Origin: Leucobacter tenebrionis
Lineage (GTDB): Bacteria; Actinomycetota; Actinomycetes; Actinomycetales; Microbacteriaceae
Length of the DNA: 64,000 nucleotides
Direction: 5' to 3'
NCBI RefSeq assembly: GCF_019884725.1
Contig: NZ_CP082322.1
Span: forward strand, 248,001 to 312,000
The notes under the pieces were generated by a model, which saw only the letters and a list, made by a program, of their open reading frames with translations, had not been told where the DNA came from and did not search any database. The position numbers were made by a program, and so were the translations under genes. This document shows, piece by piece, positions 26,316-34,092 of the stretch; position 1 is the stretch's first letter, and every line of letters begins with the position of its first letter.

Positions 26316-26536
26316 AGAACGAGGTGAGGCGCCTGCGCACGGAGCGGGGCTGGACCCAGGTGCAGTTCGCCGAGGCGCTGGGGGTCTCGCGCCAGACCGT
26401 GAACGCGCTCGAGACCGGCCGCTACGATCCCTCGCTGCCGCTCGCCTTCCGCATCGCCGCAACCTTCTCCCTCCCCATCGAGCAGATATTCACCCCCGAT
26501 GCCGATGACGCACCGCCGACCGGAGGGCGACGATGA
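26312..26536 (+). CDS. XRE-family helix-turn-helix regulator
   Basis: A 74-residue DNA-binding protein that is almost entirely one HTH_3 domain: NEVRRLRTERGWTQVQFAEALGVSRQTVNALETGRYDPSLPLAFRIAATFSLPIEQIFTPD. VSRQTVNALETGRYDPSL is the recognition helix region shared with YgzD/YozG-type regulators, usually linked to a small membrane protein as here. The GTG start overlaps the membrane-protein stop (GTGA). The short C-terminus has no ligand domain. Confidence 0.88.
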   Translation: MKNEVRRLRTERGWTQVQFAEALGVSRQTVNALETGRYDPSLPLAFRIAATFSLPIEQIFTPDADDAPPTGGRR

Positions 26537-26562
26537 CGGGACCGCTCGGCGGCACGTCACCC

Positions 26563-27312
26563 CTACTGGCAGGTGCCGCGGAATCGCTCCTTGGGGCTCG
26601 AGAGCAGCCTCTCCGACAGGGCCGCCTGCATGATGACCTCGCCGGAGGGGCGCACCTCGATTCCGGTCAGCGTGACTCCGGCCGGGAGGCGGTCGGCGAA
26701 GCAGATGCTCCGGGGCTCGCTCATCGCCCCCGCTAGAAAGGCGCCGACCGGCCCCTGATCCTGCACGATCACATCACTCGGGGTGACCACGATCTCACCC
26801 GCCTCGACCCCGAGACCCACTGCCCCCTCGTAGGGAATCTCGAACGCGGGGCTGTAGGGCAGGTCGAACTGCTGATCGGTGAGCACTCCCCCGCCGACGA
26901 GCTCGCCGTCGCGCATCTCTCCCCAGTCCGCGAGCCCGCGGCTCACGATCCGCACCATGCCGTCGAGCTGCTCGGGCGGTACTGCGAAGGAGGCCGTGCC
27001 GTCTCTGAGCTTGCCGAACGCCGGGAACAACGGCATCGAGCCCACCTCGAGGGTCGCCCTCGCCGTCACATCCTCGGCGAGGGGCACGCCGTCGGCGGTG
27101 ACGGTGACGTCGGAGACGCGCCAGCGCAGGGCGTTCAAGAGCATCGAGCCCTCGGTGTCGACGGTGACCGCCTGCGCCTGCGGAACCCGCAGCGCGAGCC
27201 GCGCGCCGCCCTCGATCGCCGACGGGATCACCGCGCGCAGCGAGAGCTCGAGAACGCCGCCGAGCACCGCGAGTACGACGAGCACGACGGCCCAGCGCTT
27301 CAGATTCTTCAT
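26563..27312 (-). CDS. LmeA-like phospholipid-binding protein (DUF2993)
   Basis: A 249-residue secreted or membrane-anchored protein with an N-terminal hydrophobic helix (KRWAVVLVVLAVLGGVLELSLRAVI, about 5-30). It then has the DUF2993/LmeA pattern of amphipathic strands, for example RLALRVPQAQAVTVDTEGSMLLNALRWRVSDVTVTADGVPL and GAVGLGVEAGEIVVTPSDVIV. In mycobacteria LmeA binds phospholipids in the periplasmic space and supports lipomannan maturation. Whether this protein does the same is inference. It stands alone, convergent with the XRE pair. Confidence 0.84.
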   Translation of the reverse strand: MKNLKRWAVVLVVLAVLGGVLELSLRAVIPSAIEGGARLALRVPQAQAVTVDTEGSMLLNALRWRVSDVTVTADGVPLAEDVTARATLEVGSMPLFPAFGKLRDGTASFAVPPEQLDGMVRIVSRGLADWGEMRDGELVGGGVLTDQQFDLPYSPAFEIPYEGAVGLGVEAGEIVVTPSDVIVQDQGPVGAFLAGAMSEPRSICFADRLPAGVTLTGIEVRPSGEVIMQAALSERLLSSPKERFRGTCQ

Positions 27313-27394
27313 CCTGATCGACCATAGCGGAGAGGTCGGAGGGCCGCACTCGACGGCTTCGGCCCGGAGCCCCTCATCATCGCTCGCGGAGCGC

Positions 27395-27958
27395 TCACCC
27401 CGGCTCGGCCCGACGATAGTGCATGACGACGGCGTCGTTGCTGAGCGGGATCGACGAGATCAGCTCGAGGCGGCGGGTGCCGGGCAGGCCGTCCTGGTAC
27501 AGGGTCGGGCCGTGGCCGGCGATCGCGGGGTGCACGAGGAAGCTGTACTCGTCGATCAGATCCAGACGGTCGAGCGCCGTCGCGAGCTTGCCGCTGCCGA
27601 CGAGCACCCCAGCGGGTGTCCGGTCCTTGAGCTCCTGCACCGCCGTGCGCAGGTCACCGGTGAGATGATGGCTGTTGGTCCACGGGAAGTCGCTCCGCGT
27701 CGATGACACCACGTACTTCTGCTTGGTCTCGAGTGCCCGCGCCCAGTCGCGCTCCGCCGCCGGCGCCTCGACCTCGCCGCGGGCGACCGCCGGCCAGTAG
27801 CTCTCCATCATCTCGTAGGTGGTGCGGCCCCACAGCATCGCTCCGGTCTCGTCCATGAGGCGGGTGAAGTGGGCGTGCGTCTCGTCGTCGGCGATGCCCT
27901 CCTGATGATCCACGCAACCGTCCAGGGTGACGTTGATGCTGAACGTGAGAAGACCCAT
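27395..27958 (-). CDS. Dihydrofolate reductase-family protein (RibD C-terminal domain)
   Basis: A 187-residue NADPH-binding Rossmann-like enzyme of the RibD_C/DHFR-like family. It shows LLTFSINVTLDGCVDHQEGIAD at the N-terminus, GAMLWGRTTYEMMESYWP and GDLRTAVQELKDRTPAGVLVGSGKLATALDRLDLIDEYSFLVHPAIAGHGPTLY. Members reduce diverse substrates; the role here is unknown. GGAGG precedes the ATG and a good promoter lies at 28028-28056. It is the same length (187 aa) as the paralogue at 29304. Confidence 0.88.
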   Translation of the reverse strand: MGLLTFSINVTLDGCVDHQEGIADDETHAHFTRLMDETGAMLWGRTTYEMMESYWPAVARGEVEAPAAERDWARALETKQKYVVSSTRSDFPWTNSHHLTGDLRTAVQELKDRTPAGVLVGSGKLATALDRLDLIDEYSFLVHPAIAGHGPTLYQDGLPGTRRLELISSIPLSNDAVVMHYRRAEPG

Positions 27959-28027
27959 GCGATCCCTCCTCCGGCCTCGAGGCCCGCTGAGCCACGGCGC
28001 GCCGTCGCCCCCGCGGTATGTACTTTG

Positions 28028-28056
28028 ACCGTAGATCGACCGAGGTCGCCCGTCAA
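28028..28056 (-). promoter_or_regulatory. Sigma-70-type promoter for the 27395-27958 gene
   Basis: On the minus strand TTGACG (28056-28051), a 17-base spacer, then TACGGT (28033-28028). The expected start site is about 60 bases before the ATG. Confidence 0.65.
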
Positions 28057-28141
28057 GGAAAACCACGAGGCTGCGAGAGGTTCCCGGGATGCTGTGCGAG
28101 TATCTGACCAACGGCTCGGCTGCGAAGACGGGGAGGGCATC

Positions 28142-28687
28142 ATGTTCACGGAGTTCCTGAGGGGCCAGGCCTTCGCGATCGCGTGGTTGGCAGTCATGGC
28201 CGCCGGTTGGTTCGGGTGGTCGCAGGAGGACCCGAAGCCACGGCTCCGCGGTTGGTTGGGAGCCGGTTCGGTGATCGGGATCCTGACCGCGATCGGCTTC
28301 GGGATCCTCGTGTGGCGCAACTGGTCGACCCCGACAGCGCTCGACGGACGCTACTGGGTGTTCGGTCTGGTCGTGCTTGCCGAGGCCGTGGTCATCGGGG
28401 GCGGCTGCATCGCGCTCGCGAGACGCGATCAGACGCGATGGTACGGGTGGTGGATCGGACTCTGCGTCGCCCTGCACTTCGCTCCGCTGGCGTGGGTCTT
28501 CGAGGACTGGTCGTACATCGCGCTCGCGATCGTGCAGGTGATCGGCCTGCTGCTGATGCTGCCCGCGCTGCGACGGGCCGAATACCAGACGAGCCGGTGG
28601 GCATGCCCGTGGATCGCTGTGACGTTCCTGGTCTACGCGCTCGCGTCGGGAGGCGTCTTCCTCATCGAGCGCGGGTACCCGTACTGA
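28142..28687 (+). CDS. Hypothetical integral membrane protein
   Basis: A 181-residue Trp-rich protein with about six hydrophobic segments (AFAIAWLAVMAAGWFGW, GAGSVIGILTAIGFGILVW, YWVFGLVVLAEAVVIGGGCIAL, GWWIGLCVALHFAPLAWVF, YIALAIVQVIGLLLMLPAL, WIAVTFLVYALASGGVFLI). GGGAGGG lies three to four bases before the ATG. I do not recognise a family. It is divergent from the dihydrofolate-reductase-like gene and convergent with the VOC gene. Confidence 0.78.
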   Translation: MFTEFLRGQAFAIAWLAVMAAGWFGWSQEDPKPRLRGWLGAGSVIGILTAIGFGILVWRNWSTPTALDGRYWVFGLVVLAEAVVIGGGCIALARRDQTRWYGWWIGLCVALHFAPLAWVFEDWSYIALAIVQVIGLLLMLPALRRAEYQTSRWACPWIAVTFLVYALASGGVFLIERGYPY

Positions 28688-28808
28688 GTTCGATCTCCTC
28701 CCCTATCGGGCGAGATGGCCGAGTGGAATGCAGAGGCGGTCTCACCGTCGACACCCCGCTCCACCTGCCGCCATCGCCACCGGATTCATGCTCCCCCGCA
28801 CCGTCCGT

Positions 28809-29156
28809 TCAGCCGCGCGAAGCGAGGGAGAGGCTGTTGCCGTCGGGGTCGACGATGGTGACGTGCTTCACCCCGTTGCCGTAGGTCTCGACCGGTTGGT
28901 GCGCCATTCCCGCGGCGCGCCACCGCAACAGGTAGGGCTCCAGGTCGCCCACGCCCAGGGTGATGAGGCCGCCGCCGCTGCGCAGCTCATCCGGGGCGAT
29001 GAAGAGCCAGGTGGTCTCAGCGACCTGCCACATCGCCTCGTCACCGACCACCTCGTCGGCCGGGCGTCCGAAGAATGCCGTATACCAATCGAGCGCGGCT
29101 GAGAGATCGCGAACGGGAAGGCCGGCGAAGATCTGGGTGTCGTTGTCCGTGGGCAT
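28809..29156 (-). CDS. VOC-family protein (glyoxalase/bleomycin-resistance fold)
   Basis: A 115-residue protein with the beta-alpha-beta-beta-beta pattern of vicinal-oxygen-chelate domains: IFAGLPVRDLSAALDWYTAFFGRPADE, WLFIAPDELRSGGGLITLGVGDL and VKHVTIVDPDGNSLSLASR. It may bind a metal or small molecule; the substrate is unknown. The start is uncertain: the ATG at 29156 has GGAAGGAA about eight bases upstream and begins just before the first strand, while an ATG at 29195 would add 13 residues. It is divergent from the dihydrofolate-reductase-like gene across a TetR-type operator. Confidence 0.84.
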   Translation of the reverse strand: MPTDNDTQIFAGLPVRDLSAALDWYTAFFGRPADEVVGDEAMWQVAETTWLFIAPDELRSGGGLITLGVGDLEPYLLRWRAAGMAHQPVETYGNGVKHVTIVDPDGNSLSLASRG

Positions 29157-29202
29157 CAGAGTGAGTTCCTTCCGTCCGTACTCAGAATCGGTCATGAGGG
29201 GT

Positions 29203-29250
29203 CTTCCGATTAAGTTGAACTGCCGTGTACGATTACAGCATCTCGTGCAC
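29203..29250. promoter_or_regulatory. Putative TetR operator A in a divergent promoter
   Basis: Contains GTGTACGA (29225-29232 region), a 10-base spacer and TCGTGCAC, an inverted repeat with one mismatch, preceded by ATTAAGTTGAAC. The same arrangement recurs at 30542-30588 next to the TetR gene. Confidence 0.6.
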
Positions 29251-29303
29251 CTCGGTTCAATACCGGGCGGTGGCCGAGGGTGTCTACAGGAAGGGAAGCA
29301 ATC

Positions 29304-29867
29304 ATGGCAGGCACGCTGACGGTCGACCTCTTCATCTCGGTCGACGGATGGGCCGGCAGTGACGGGCTGCCCGGGTACTTCGGCTACCTCGGCCCCGACC
29401 TCGCCGAGTGGAACGCTGCCGAGAGTGCGAAACCGCAGCGTGTGATCATGGGACGGCGCACCTACGAGGCTCTCGCCTCCTTGCCCGACGCGGCCTGGGG
29501 CGACACTCGTGCCGGGGTCGACGCGCTCGAGAAGATCGTGTTCTCCTCGAGTCTCGAGAGCGTGGACTGGCCGAACACCCGCATCAGCCGCGACCTCATC
29601 CCCGAGATCACCGGCCTCAAGGCCGACGGAGACGTGCCGTTGCGAACCTGGGGCAGCATGTCCATCGCCCGCCAACTGCTCAAGGCGGGGCTGGTCGACC
29701 GGCTCCGGATCATGATGTTCCCCCTCTTCGCCGGGGATGCCGGACGCGAACCCGCTTTCTCGGGTGTCGCATCGGATGAGCTCGAGCTCGTTTCTCAGCG
29801 CGTCCTCGATGGAAGGATCCTGCTGATCGAATACCGGCCCACCGGCAACGACATCCCACGCGCTTGA
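29304..29867 (+). CDS. Dihydrofolate reductase-family protein (RibD C-terminal domain)
   Basis: A 187-residue paralogue of the 27395-27958 product. The pattern is LTVDLFISVDGWAGSDGLPGYFGYLG, QRVIMGRRTYEALASLPD, EKIVFSSSLESVDWPNTRI and WGSMSIARQLLKAGLVDRLRIMMFPLFAGDAGREPAF. These are the nucleotide-binding and dimer elements of RibD_C reductases. The start has AAGGGAAG upstream. The promoter region contains operator A, so the gene is probably controlled by the TetR regulator at 29883-30491. Confidence 0.88.
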   Translation: MAGTLTVDLFISVDGWAGSDGLPGYFGYLGPDLAEWNAAESAKPQRVIMGRRTYEALASLPDAAWGDTRAGVDALEKIVFSSSLESVDWPNTRISRDLIPEITGLKADGDVPLRTWGSMSIARQLLKAGLVDRLRIMMFPLFAGDAGREPAFSGVASDELELVSQRVLDGRILLIEYRPTGNDIPRA

Positions 29868-29882
29868 GCGAGTGGGTTGATA

Positions 29883-30491
29883 TCAGCGGGTGAGGGTCGC
29901 CAGTACGGCGTCGCGGACCAGGGCGGGTGCCTCGTCGGCGGAGATGTCGCCTCGGTGGACCGCGGCCGAAGCCCCGTGCAGGATCGCCTGGGCGAGGCTG
30001 AGCTGCCAGTCGATCGAGACGCCGTCGCGGAACTCCCCCGCCTCCCGACCGCGCTCCAGCAGCGCGCGAGCGCGGGCGAAGGGCTCGTCGTGGGCACGGC
30101 GCAGCTGCTCGGGCGACAGCGCTTGCGAGGCGGCGATCACGAGAGCCCCGTAACGATGCGTCAGTGCCCACGAGGCCTCCAGCAATCTGCCGAGCGCGTC
30201 TCGCGGATCCCCTCCGACATCCACCAGAGCGAGTTCCTGCTCGCTGTGGGCGATGGCGCGGTCGGCCACCTCGCGGAGCAGTGCCGCCCGCGACTCGAAG
30301 TGGCCGTAGAGCGTGATGCGGCCGACCCCGGCTTCTTTCGCGATCTCGTTCATGCTCGCCTCGGGGTTCATGGCGAGTAATCGTGTCGCGGCGTCGATGA
30401 TCGCCTCGATGTTGCGCAGCGCATCGGCGCGCTTCGGGCGAGCAGGTCCGCCCCGTAGGGGCTCTCTCGCCGTCGCTTGGGTTCCGGGCAT
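29883..30491 (-). CDS. TetR/AcrR-family regulator
   Basis: A 202-residue repressor. The N-terminal HTH is clear: ALRNIEAIIDAATRLLAMNPEASMNEIAKEAGVGRITLYGHFESRAALLREVADRAI (about 25-80), with GVGRITLYGHF as the recognition helix. The remaining residues are all helical and would form the ligand pocket. CGGAGG precedes the ATG. The gene ends 15 bases from the convergent reductase gene, and its own promoter region carries operator B, so autoregulation plus control of the VOC/reductase promoter is likely. Confidence 0.93.
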   Translation of the reverse strand: MPGTQATAREPLRGGPARPKRADALRNIEAIIDAATRLLAMNPEASMNEIAKEAGVGRITLYGHFESRAALLREVADRAIAHSEQELALVDVGGDPRDALGRLLEASWALTHRYGALVIAASQALSPEQLRRAHDEPFARARALLERGREAGEFRDGVSIDWQLSLAQAILHGASAAVHRGDISADEAPALVRDAVLATLTR

Positions 30492-30541
30492 CGTGTGACC
30501 TCCGAGGCTGGACGTTGATGTTCACTTTATCGGAGAGCGCC

Positions 30542-30588
30542 CTTCCATTAACTTGAACCTGGATGTACGGTTTATGCAACCCGTACCG
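30542..30588. promoter_or_regulatory. Putative TetR operator B in a divergent promoter
   Basis: Perfect inverted repeat GTACGG (30565-30570), ten bases, CCGTAC (30581-30586), preceded by CTTCCATTAACTTGAAC as in operator A. It lies between the TetR gene and the divergent membrane-protein gene. Confidence 0.65.
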
Positions 30589-30608
30589 CGATGCTCACAG
30601 GAGTCGAC

Positions 30609-31202
30609 ATGGTAGCCGTCACCCCACCGAAGAGGGGCCACGCCGTGGCAGATGCGAACGGACAGCGGGGCGCGGCGTGGCGATGGATCTGGCCCGCCGC
30701 GCTCGGGATGCTCGTCGCAGCCGGCACCGTGTACGGGCTCACCGACGCCCGGGATGCCGCTCCTGTCATCGCGGCCTCCGGGCTGGTGTATCTCGCGGCC
30801 GGAGCCAGCGGGCACCGTGCGGCGGCGTGGATCGCGTTCGCCGCCACCTTCCTCCTGATCACTCTGGACAAATTCGCCGGCCTCGACGCCCTCCCCTGGC
30901 TGTTCGCCCTGGCCGCGGTGCTCCTGGCCGCGGGGATCGCTTGGCGCCGCGTCCGCCCCTGGTGGTCGTTCCCGCTGCAGGCTGTGGCCATGCTGATTCT
31001 CGGGGCGATCACCTTCGTCGCGCTGCAACTGAGCCCGATGGCCGGCTGCCTGTTCGTCGCAGCGGCGCTCCTCGGCCACGCGATATGGGACATCCATCAC
31101 CATCGCGTCGACCGCGTCGTCGACCGCGCGCTCGCTCGGTTCTGCGCCGTGCTCGACATCCTCGTCGCCGTCTTCGTCGCGATTCTGGCGCTCAGTCGAT
31201 GA
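30609..31202 (+). CDS. Hypothetical integral membrane protein, TetR-linked
   Basis: A 197-residue protein with several hydrophobic helices (WIWPAALGMLVAAGTVYGL, AAPVIAASGLVYLAAGASG, AAWIAFAATFLLITL, LPWLFALAAVLLAAGIAW, FPLQAVAMLILGAITFVAL and a last one near LDILVAVFVAILAL). It has a His-rich loop GHAIWDIHHHRVDRVVDRAL that could bind metal. I chose the ATG at 30609 because AGGAG lies five bases before it; the upstream ATG at 30591 has no such site. Divergent from the TetR gene. The family is not recognised. Confidence 0.8.
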   Translation: MVAVTPPKRGHAVADANGQRGAAWRWIWPAALGMLVAAGTVYGLTDARDAAPVIAASGLVYLAAGASGHRAAAWIAFAATFLLITLDKFAGLDALPWLFALAAVLLAAGIAWRRVRPWWSFPLQAVAMLILGAITFVALQLSPMAGCLFVAAALLGHAIWDIHHHRVDRVVDRALARFCAVLDILVAVFVAILALSR

Positions 31203-31239
31203 GCCCGGACACTGCGGCCCCGTCCGGAGCGGAGGGGCG

Positions 31240-31625
31240 GGGGAATGGGCCGGCTGTACGCCGGGTTCTGTGCCGGCCGGCGAACCGGCCGGTGACGGTC
31301 ATCTATCTCGGGGCACTGTTGCCAGTACCCTCTAGCGGTCTACCCGCAGACTCGGCGAGGAGCGTCGACGTCTGCTGTCTGACCTTGCTGCGGACGAGGT
31401 TTGCCTGGCCGCCCGTGTCACCACGAACGCCGGTGGTCTCTTACACCACCCTTTCACCCGGACCTTCCCGGCTGCGCCGAGAAGGCTGGTCTGCTCTCTG
31501 TTGCACTTTCTCGCGGGTCGCCCCGGGTGGGTGTTACCCACCGTCCTCCTCTGTGCAGCCCGGACGTTCCTCGGCGCGGCACCGCCGAAGCGATCCGCGA
31601 CGCGACCGTCCGCCGGCCCATCCCG
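31240..31625 (-). ncRNA. rnpB: RNase P RNA, bacterial type A
   Basis: Catalytic RNA that matures tRNA 5' ends, read on the minus strand. Its ends pair through P1 (GGGCCGGC at 31619-31612 with GCCGGCCC at 31254-31247). Conserved elements appear in order: GAGGAACGTCCGGGCTGCACAG, GGTCCGGGTGAAAGGGTG, TAAGAGACCACC, CCAGGCAAACC, and near the 3' end ACAGAACCCGGCGTACAG. The 5' and 3' limits are accurate to a few bases. Apparent open frames inside this stretch are incidental. Confidence 0.93.
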
Positions 31626-31639
31626 GAGTCCAGTCTACC

Positions 31640-31703
31640 GCGCCGAGATACGGATCTCGCACGAGGACCCGCGGATCGGCCTGCGAAACCCGTATCTCGG
31701 CGC
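31640..31703. repeat. Palindromic intergenic repeat, copy 1
   Basis: A perfect 14-bp inverted repeat (31640-31653 with 31690-31703) around a 36-base centre. It shares with 41800-41860 the motifs CGCCGAG, TCGCA, GAG, TGCGAAACCCG and TCTCGG, at the same spacing. It lies 15 bases upstream of the rnpB 5' end. Confidence 0.75.
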
Positions 31704-31768
31704 AGAGAACACACAGGAAGGCCGGCAAGCTCGGCGCTCACGCGGAGCCGGCGGCGGCACCCAGGCCG

Positions 31769-32497
31769 CTACTCCCCCTCGACGCGCACCAGGATGGCGC
31801 CGGTGCCCGGGCAGAACACCAGCTCGTCGGGCGCGGCGGCGCGGATCTCGCTGAGCTCGGCCGGCGTGAGCGACATGTTGCTCGCCTCCGAGACGCTCCC
31901 GCGCAGGCGCGCGGCGCCGATCCCGATGCGGCCCCGCAGCTCCTCGTACAGGTCGAGCAGGTCCCGCTGCAGCTCGGCCGCGAGACCGGCCCGCTCCTCG
32001 CTGTTCGACGCGATCTCGCGGTCCAGACGCTGCTCGGCCTCCGCGATCTTCGCCCTGATGACGGCGCGGCGCTCATCCACGCCGGCGAGCACCTGCTGAG
32101 CCTCCGAGAACTCCGCCTGCGCGCGCTCCTGCACCTCCATGAGCTCGAGCTCGCGATCCTCGAGCTCGCCCTTGCGGCGGGTGAGCGTGTCGAGCTCGTT
32201 CTGCAGCGCCTGCGCTTCCTTCGACGACGTGCTGGCGGCGAGCAACTGCTCGTCGCGCTCGCGGCGCTGGCTCACCATCTGCACGTCGGCCTCGACGCGC
32301 GCGATCTCGGCGTTCTGCGCGTCGAGTTCGCGCTGCGCCGCCATGAAGCGAGCCTTGGCCTGCTCCGCCTCGTCGGTCAGGCCCTCGAGCTCGGCGCGCT
32401 CGGGCAGCGTGCTGCGCTTGCGGCGAAGCCGGGCGATCGTGTTGTCGCGGTCTTGCAGGTCGAGCAGCAGCTGCTGCTGGCGAGGGCTGGCTTTCAT
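31769..32497 (-). CDS. Coiled-coil protein with degenerate C4-type zinc ribbon (DUF164/CT398-like)
   Basis: A 242-residue protein. About residues 10-180 form a long charged coiled coil (LQDRDNTIARLRRKRSTLPERAELEGLTDEAEQAK... ). The C-terminal 45 residues align with the zinc-ribbon of the family (usual pattern C-x2-C ... C-x2-C). Here the first pair has become GSVSEASNMSL, and only FCPGTGAILVR keeps one Cys, so zinc is probably not bound. The gene usually precedes the Nif3-like gene in actinomycetes but here follows it on the minus strand, 33 bases away. The molecular role is unknown. Confidence 0.87.
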   Translation of the reverse strand: MKASPRQQQLLLDLQDRDNTIARLRRKRSTLPERAELEGLTDEAEQAKARFMAAQRELDAQNAEIARVEADVQMVSQRRERDEQLLAASTSSKEAQALQNELDTLTRRKGELEDRELELMEVQERAQAEFSEAQQVLAGVDERRAVIRAKIAEAEQRLDREIASNSEERAGLAAELQRDLLDLYEELRGRIGIGAARLRGSVSEASNMSLTPAELSEIRAAAPDELVFCPGTGAILVRVEGE

Positions 32498-32529
32498 GGG
32501 TCCAGCCTACCGGGGCGCAGGGGCGCCGT

Positions 32530-33387
32530 TCACGCGGTCGGTCGTTCCGCGCCGACCGTGAAGCTCCAGGGGTCGGTGCGGATCCCGCTCACGCGGAACT
32601 CGACGCCTGGCAGCCGCTCCGAGAGCAGCTCGGCCGCCCCCTCGAGCCACAGCGACTCGCTCGCCCAGTGCGCGACGTCGACGAGGGCGGGGCCGCCGGT
32701 CGCGAGTGACTGCTCGAGCGACTCCTGCGCGGGGTGGTGCCGCAGATCCGAGGTGAGGTACACGTCGGCCGCGCGCACGGCCGGATGGTCGAGCAGGCTG
32801 TCACCGGCGCCGCCGAGCAGAGCGACTCGGGAGATCGGGCGCTCGGGATCTCCGGCGACGCGCACGCCGCTCGCCGTGCGCGGCAGGATCGCGGCCACCC
32901 GTTCCGCGAACTCGCGGAGCGCGATCGGGGTCTCGAGGTCGCCGACGCGACCGATGCCGAACACCTCTCCGGGTCTCGGCCCCTCGGCGGGCGCGATCGC
33001 CTCGGCCGAGCGGAGGCCCAGGCGCTCCGCGATCACCGCCGACACCCCTCCCTCGGGCTGGTCGGCGTTCGTGTGCGCGGCGAGCAGCGCGCAGCCGCCG
33101 CGGATCAGCTTCGCGAGCAGCGCGCCCTTCGAGGTGTCCTCCGCGACGGTGTGGATGCCGCGCAGCAGCAGCGGGTGGTGGGTGAGCAGTGCGTCGGCGC
33201 CCCACTCGAGGGCCTCGTCGACCGTCACGGCCACCGCGTCGACGGCGAGCAGCACGCGGCGCAGGGGCGCATCGCTCGCGCCGGAGACGAGTCCGACGCG
33301 GTCCCACCCCTCCGCGGTCGCGGCGGGCCAGAGTTCTTCCGCGACCCGCTGCAGGTCGGCGAGGGTCTGAGAGGGGGCGGGTGACAC
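32530..33387 (-). CDS. Nif3-like dinuclear metal-centre protein (GTP cyclohydrolase 1 type 2 family)
   Basis: A 285-residue NIF3/YbgI family protein, expected to form a hexameric ring with two metals per subunit. Metal ligands are visible in DALLTHHPLLLRG (two His), AAHTNADQPEGG (His, Asp) and the C-terminal VDVAHWASES (His, Glu). Despite the database name, GTP cyclohydrolase activity is generally not established. GTG start. It lies three bases after the methionine permease gene, so it may be read with the methionine operon, and it precedes the coiled-coil gene. Confidence 0.9.
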   Translation of the reverse strand: MSPAPSQTLADLQRVAEELWPAATAEGWDRVGLVSGASDAPLRRVLLAVDAVAVTVDEALEWGADALLTHHPLLLRGIHTVAEDTSKGALLAKLIRGGCALLAAHTNADQPEGGVSAVIAERLGLRSAEAIAPAEGPRPGEVFGIGRVGDLETPIALREFAERVAAILPRTASGVRVAGDPERPISRVALLGGAGDSLLDHPAVRAADVYLTSDLRHHPAQESLEQSLATGGPALVDVAHWASESLWLEGAAELLSERLPGVEFRVSGIRTDPWSFTVGAERPTA

Positions 33388-33390
33388 GGG

Positions 33391-34092
33391 CTACCTCCGG
33401 AGCAGTTTGCGGGCGAACACGTTGCCGAGCAGCTGCACGAGCTGCACGATGACGATGATGACGAGCACGGCCGACCAGGTGATCCACGGGTTGAACTGCC
33501 GGTAGCCGTACTGCAGCGCGAGGTTTCCGAGGCCGCCGCTGCCGATGACACCGGCCATCGCGGTCATGTCCACCACCGCGATGAAGGCGAAGGTGTAGCC
33601 GAGCACGAGGGGGCCGAGCCCCTCGGGGATCAGCACCGTGAGGATCGTGCGGAGAGGGCCGGCCCCCATGGCGCGCGAGGCCTCGATGACCCCCGGCGGC
33701 ACGGTGAGCAGGTTCTGCTCGACGAGCCGCGCGATCCCGAACGTCGCGGCGAACGAGAGCACGAAGATGAGGAATCGGTCGCCGATGCCGGTGCCGACGA
33801 TCAGGCGCCCGAGCGGCTGGATCGCAGCGAGCAGGATCACGAACGGGATCGGGCGGAAGAAGTTCACGAGGAAGTTCAGCACCCAGAACACCGGTCGGTT
33901 GGCCAGGATCCCCCCGGAGCGCGTGACCGTCAGCGCCGTTCCGATGACGAGGCCGAGGATGCCGCCGACGGCCATCGCGACCACCACGTACTGCAGGGTC
34001 TCCAGGGTCGCTTCGAGGAAGCTCCCGTTCTCGAAGAGCTTGAAGAGGTCGTCGATCTTGCCGTTCTCGGCGAGGATGTTGGATGCGCGCAT
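33391..34092 (-). CDS. metI: Methionine ABC transporter permease
   Basis: Membrane subunit of the D/L-methionine importer; 233 residues with five hydrophobic helices. The EAA-type coupling loop is EASRAMGAGPLRTILTVLIPEGLGPLVLGYTFAFIAVVDMTAMAGVIGSGGLGNLALQYGY, a strong MetI signature. The ATG overlaps the metN stop by one base (TGATG), giving translational coupling. Confidence 0.95.
   Translation of the reverse strand: MRASNILAENGKIDDLFKLFENGSFLEATLETLQYVVVAMAVGGILGLVIGTALTVTRSGGILANRPVFWVLNFLVNFFRPIPFVILLAAIQPLGRLIVGTGIGDRFLIFVLSFAATFGIARLVEQNLLTVPPGVIEASRAMGAGPLRTILTVLIPEGLGPLVLGYTFAFIAVVDMTAMAGVIGSGGLGNLALQYGYRQFNPWITWSAVLVIIVIVQLVQLLGNVFARKLLRR

Noticed and set aside
26533-26736. 67-codon frame starting with an ATGA overlap at the XRE regulator stop
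   Set aside because: Most of it is antisense to the LmeA-like gene and the translation shows no structure; the overlap is coincidental.
31332-31541. Several short open frames between 31236 and 31640
   Set aside because: They lie within the RNase P RNA, whose conserved elements and P1 pairing account for the region.
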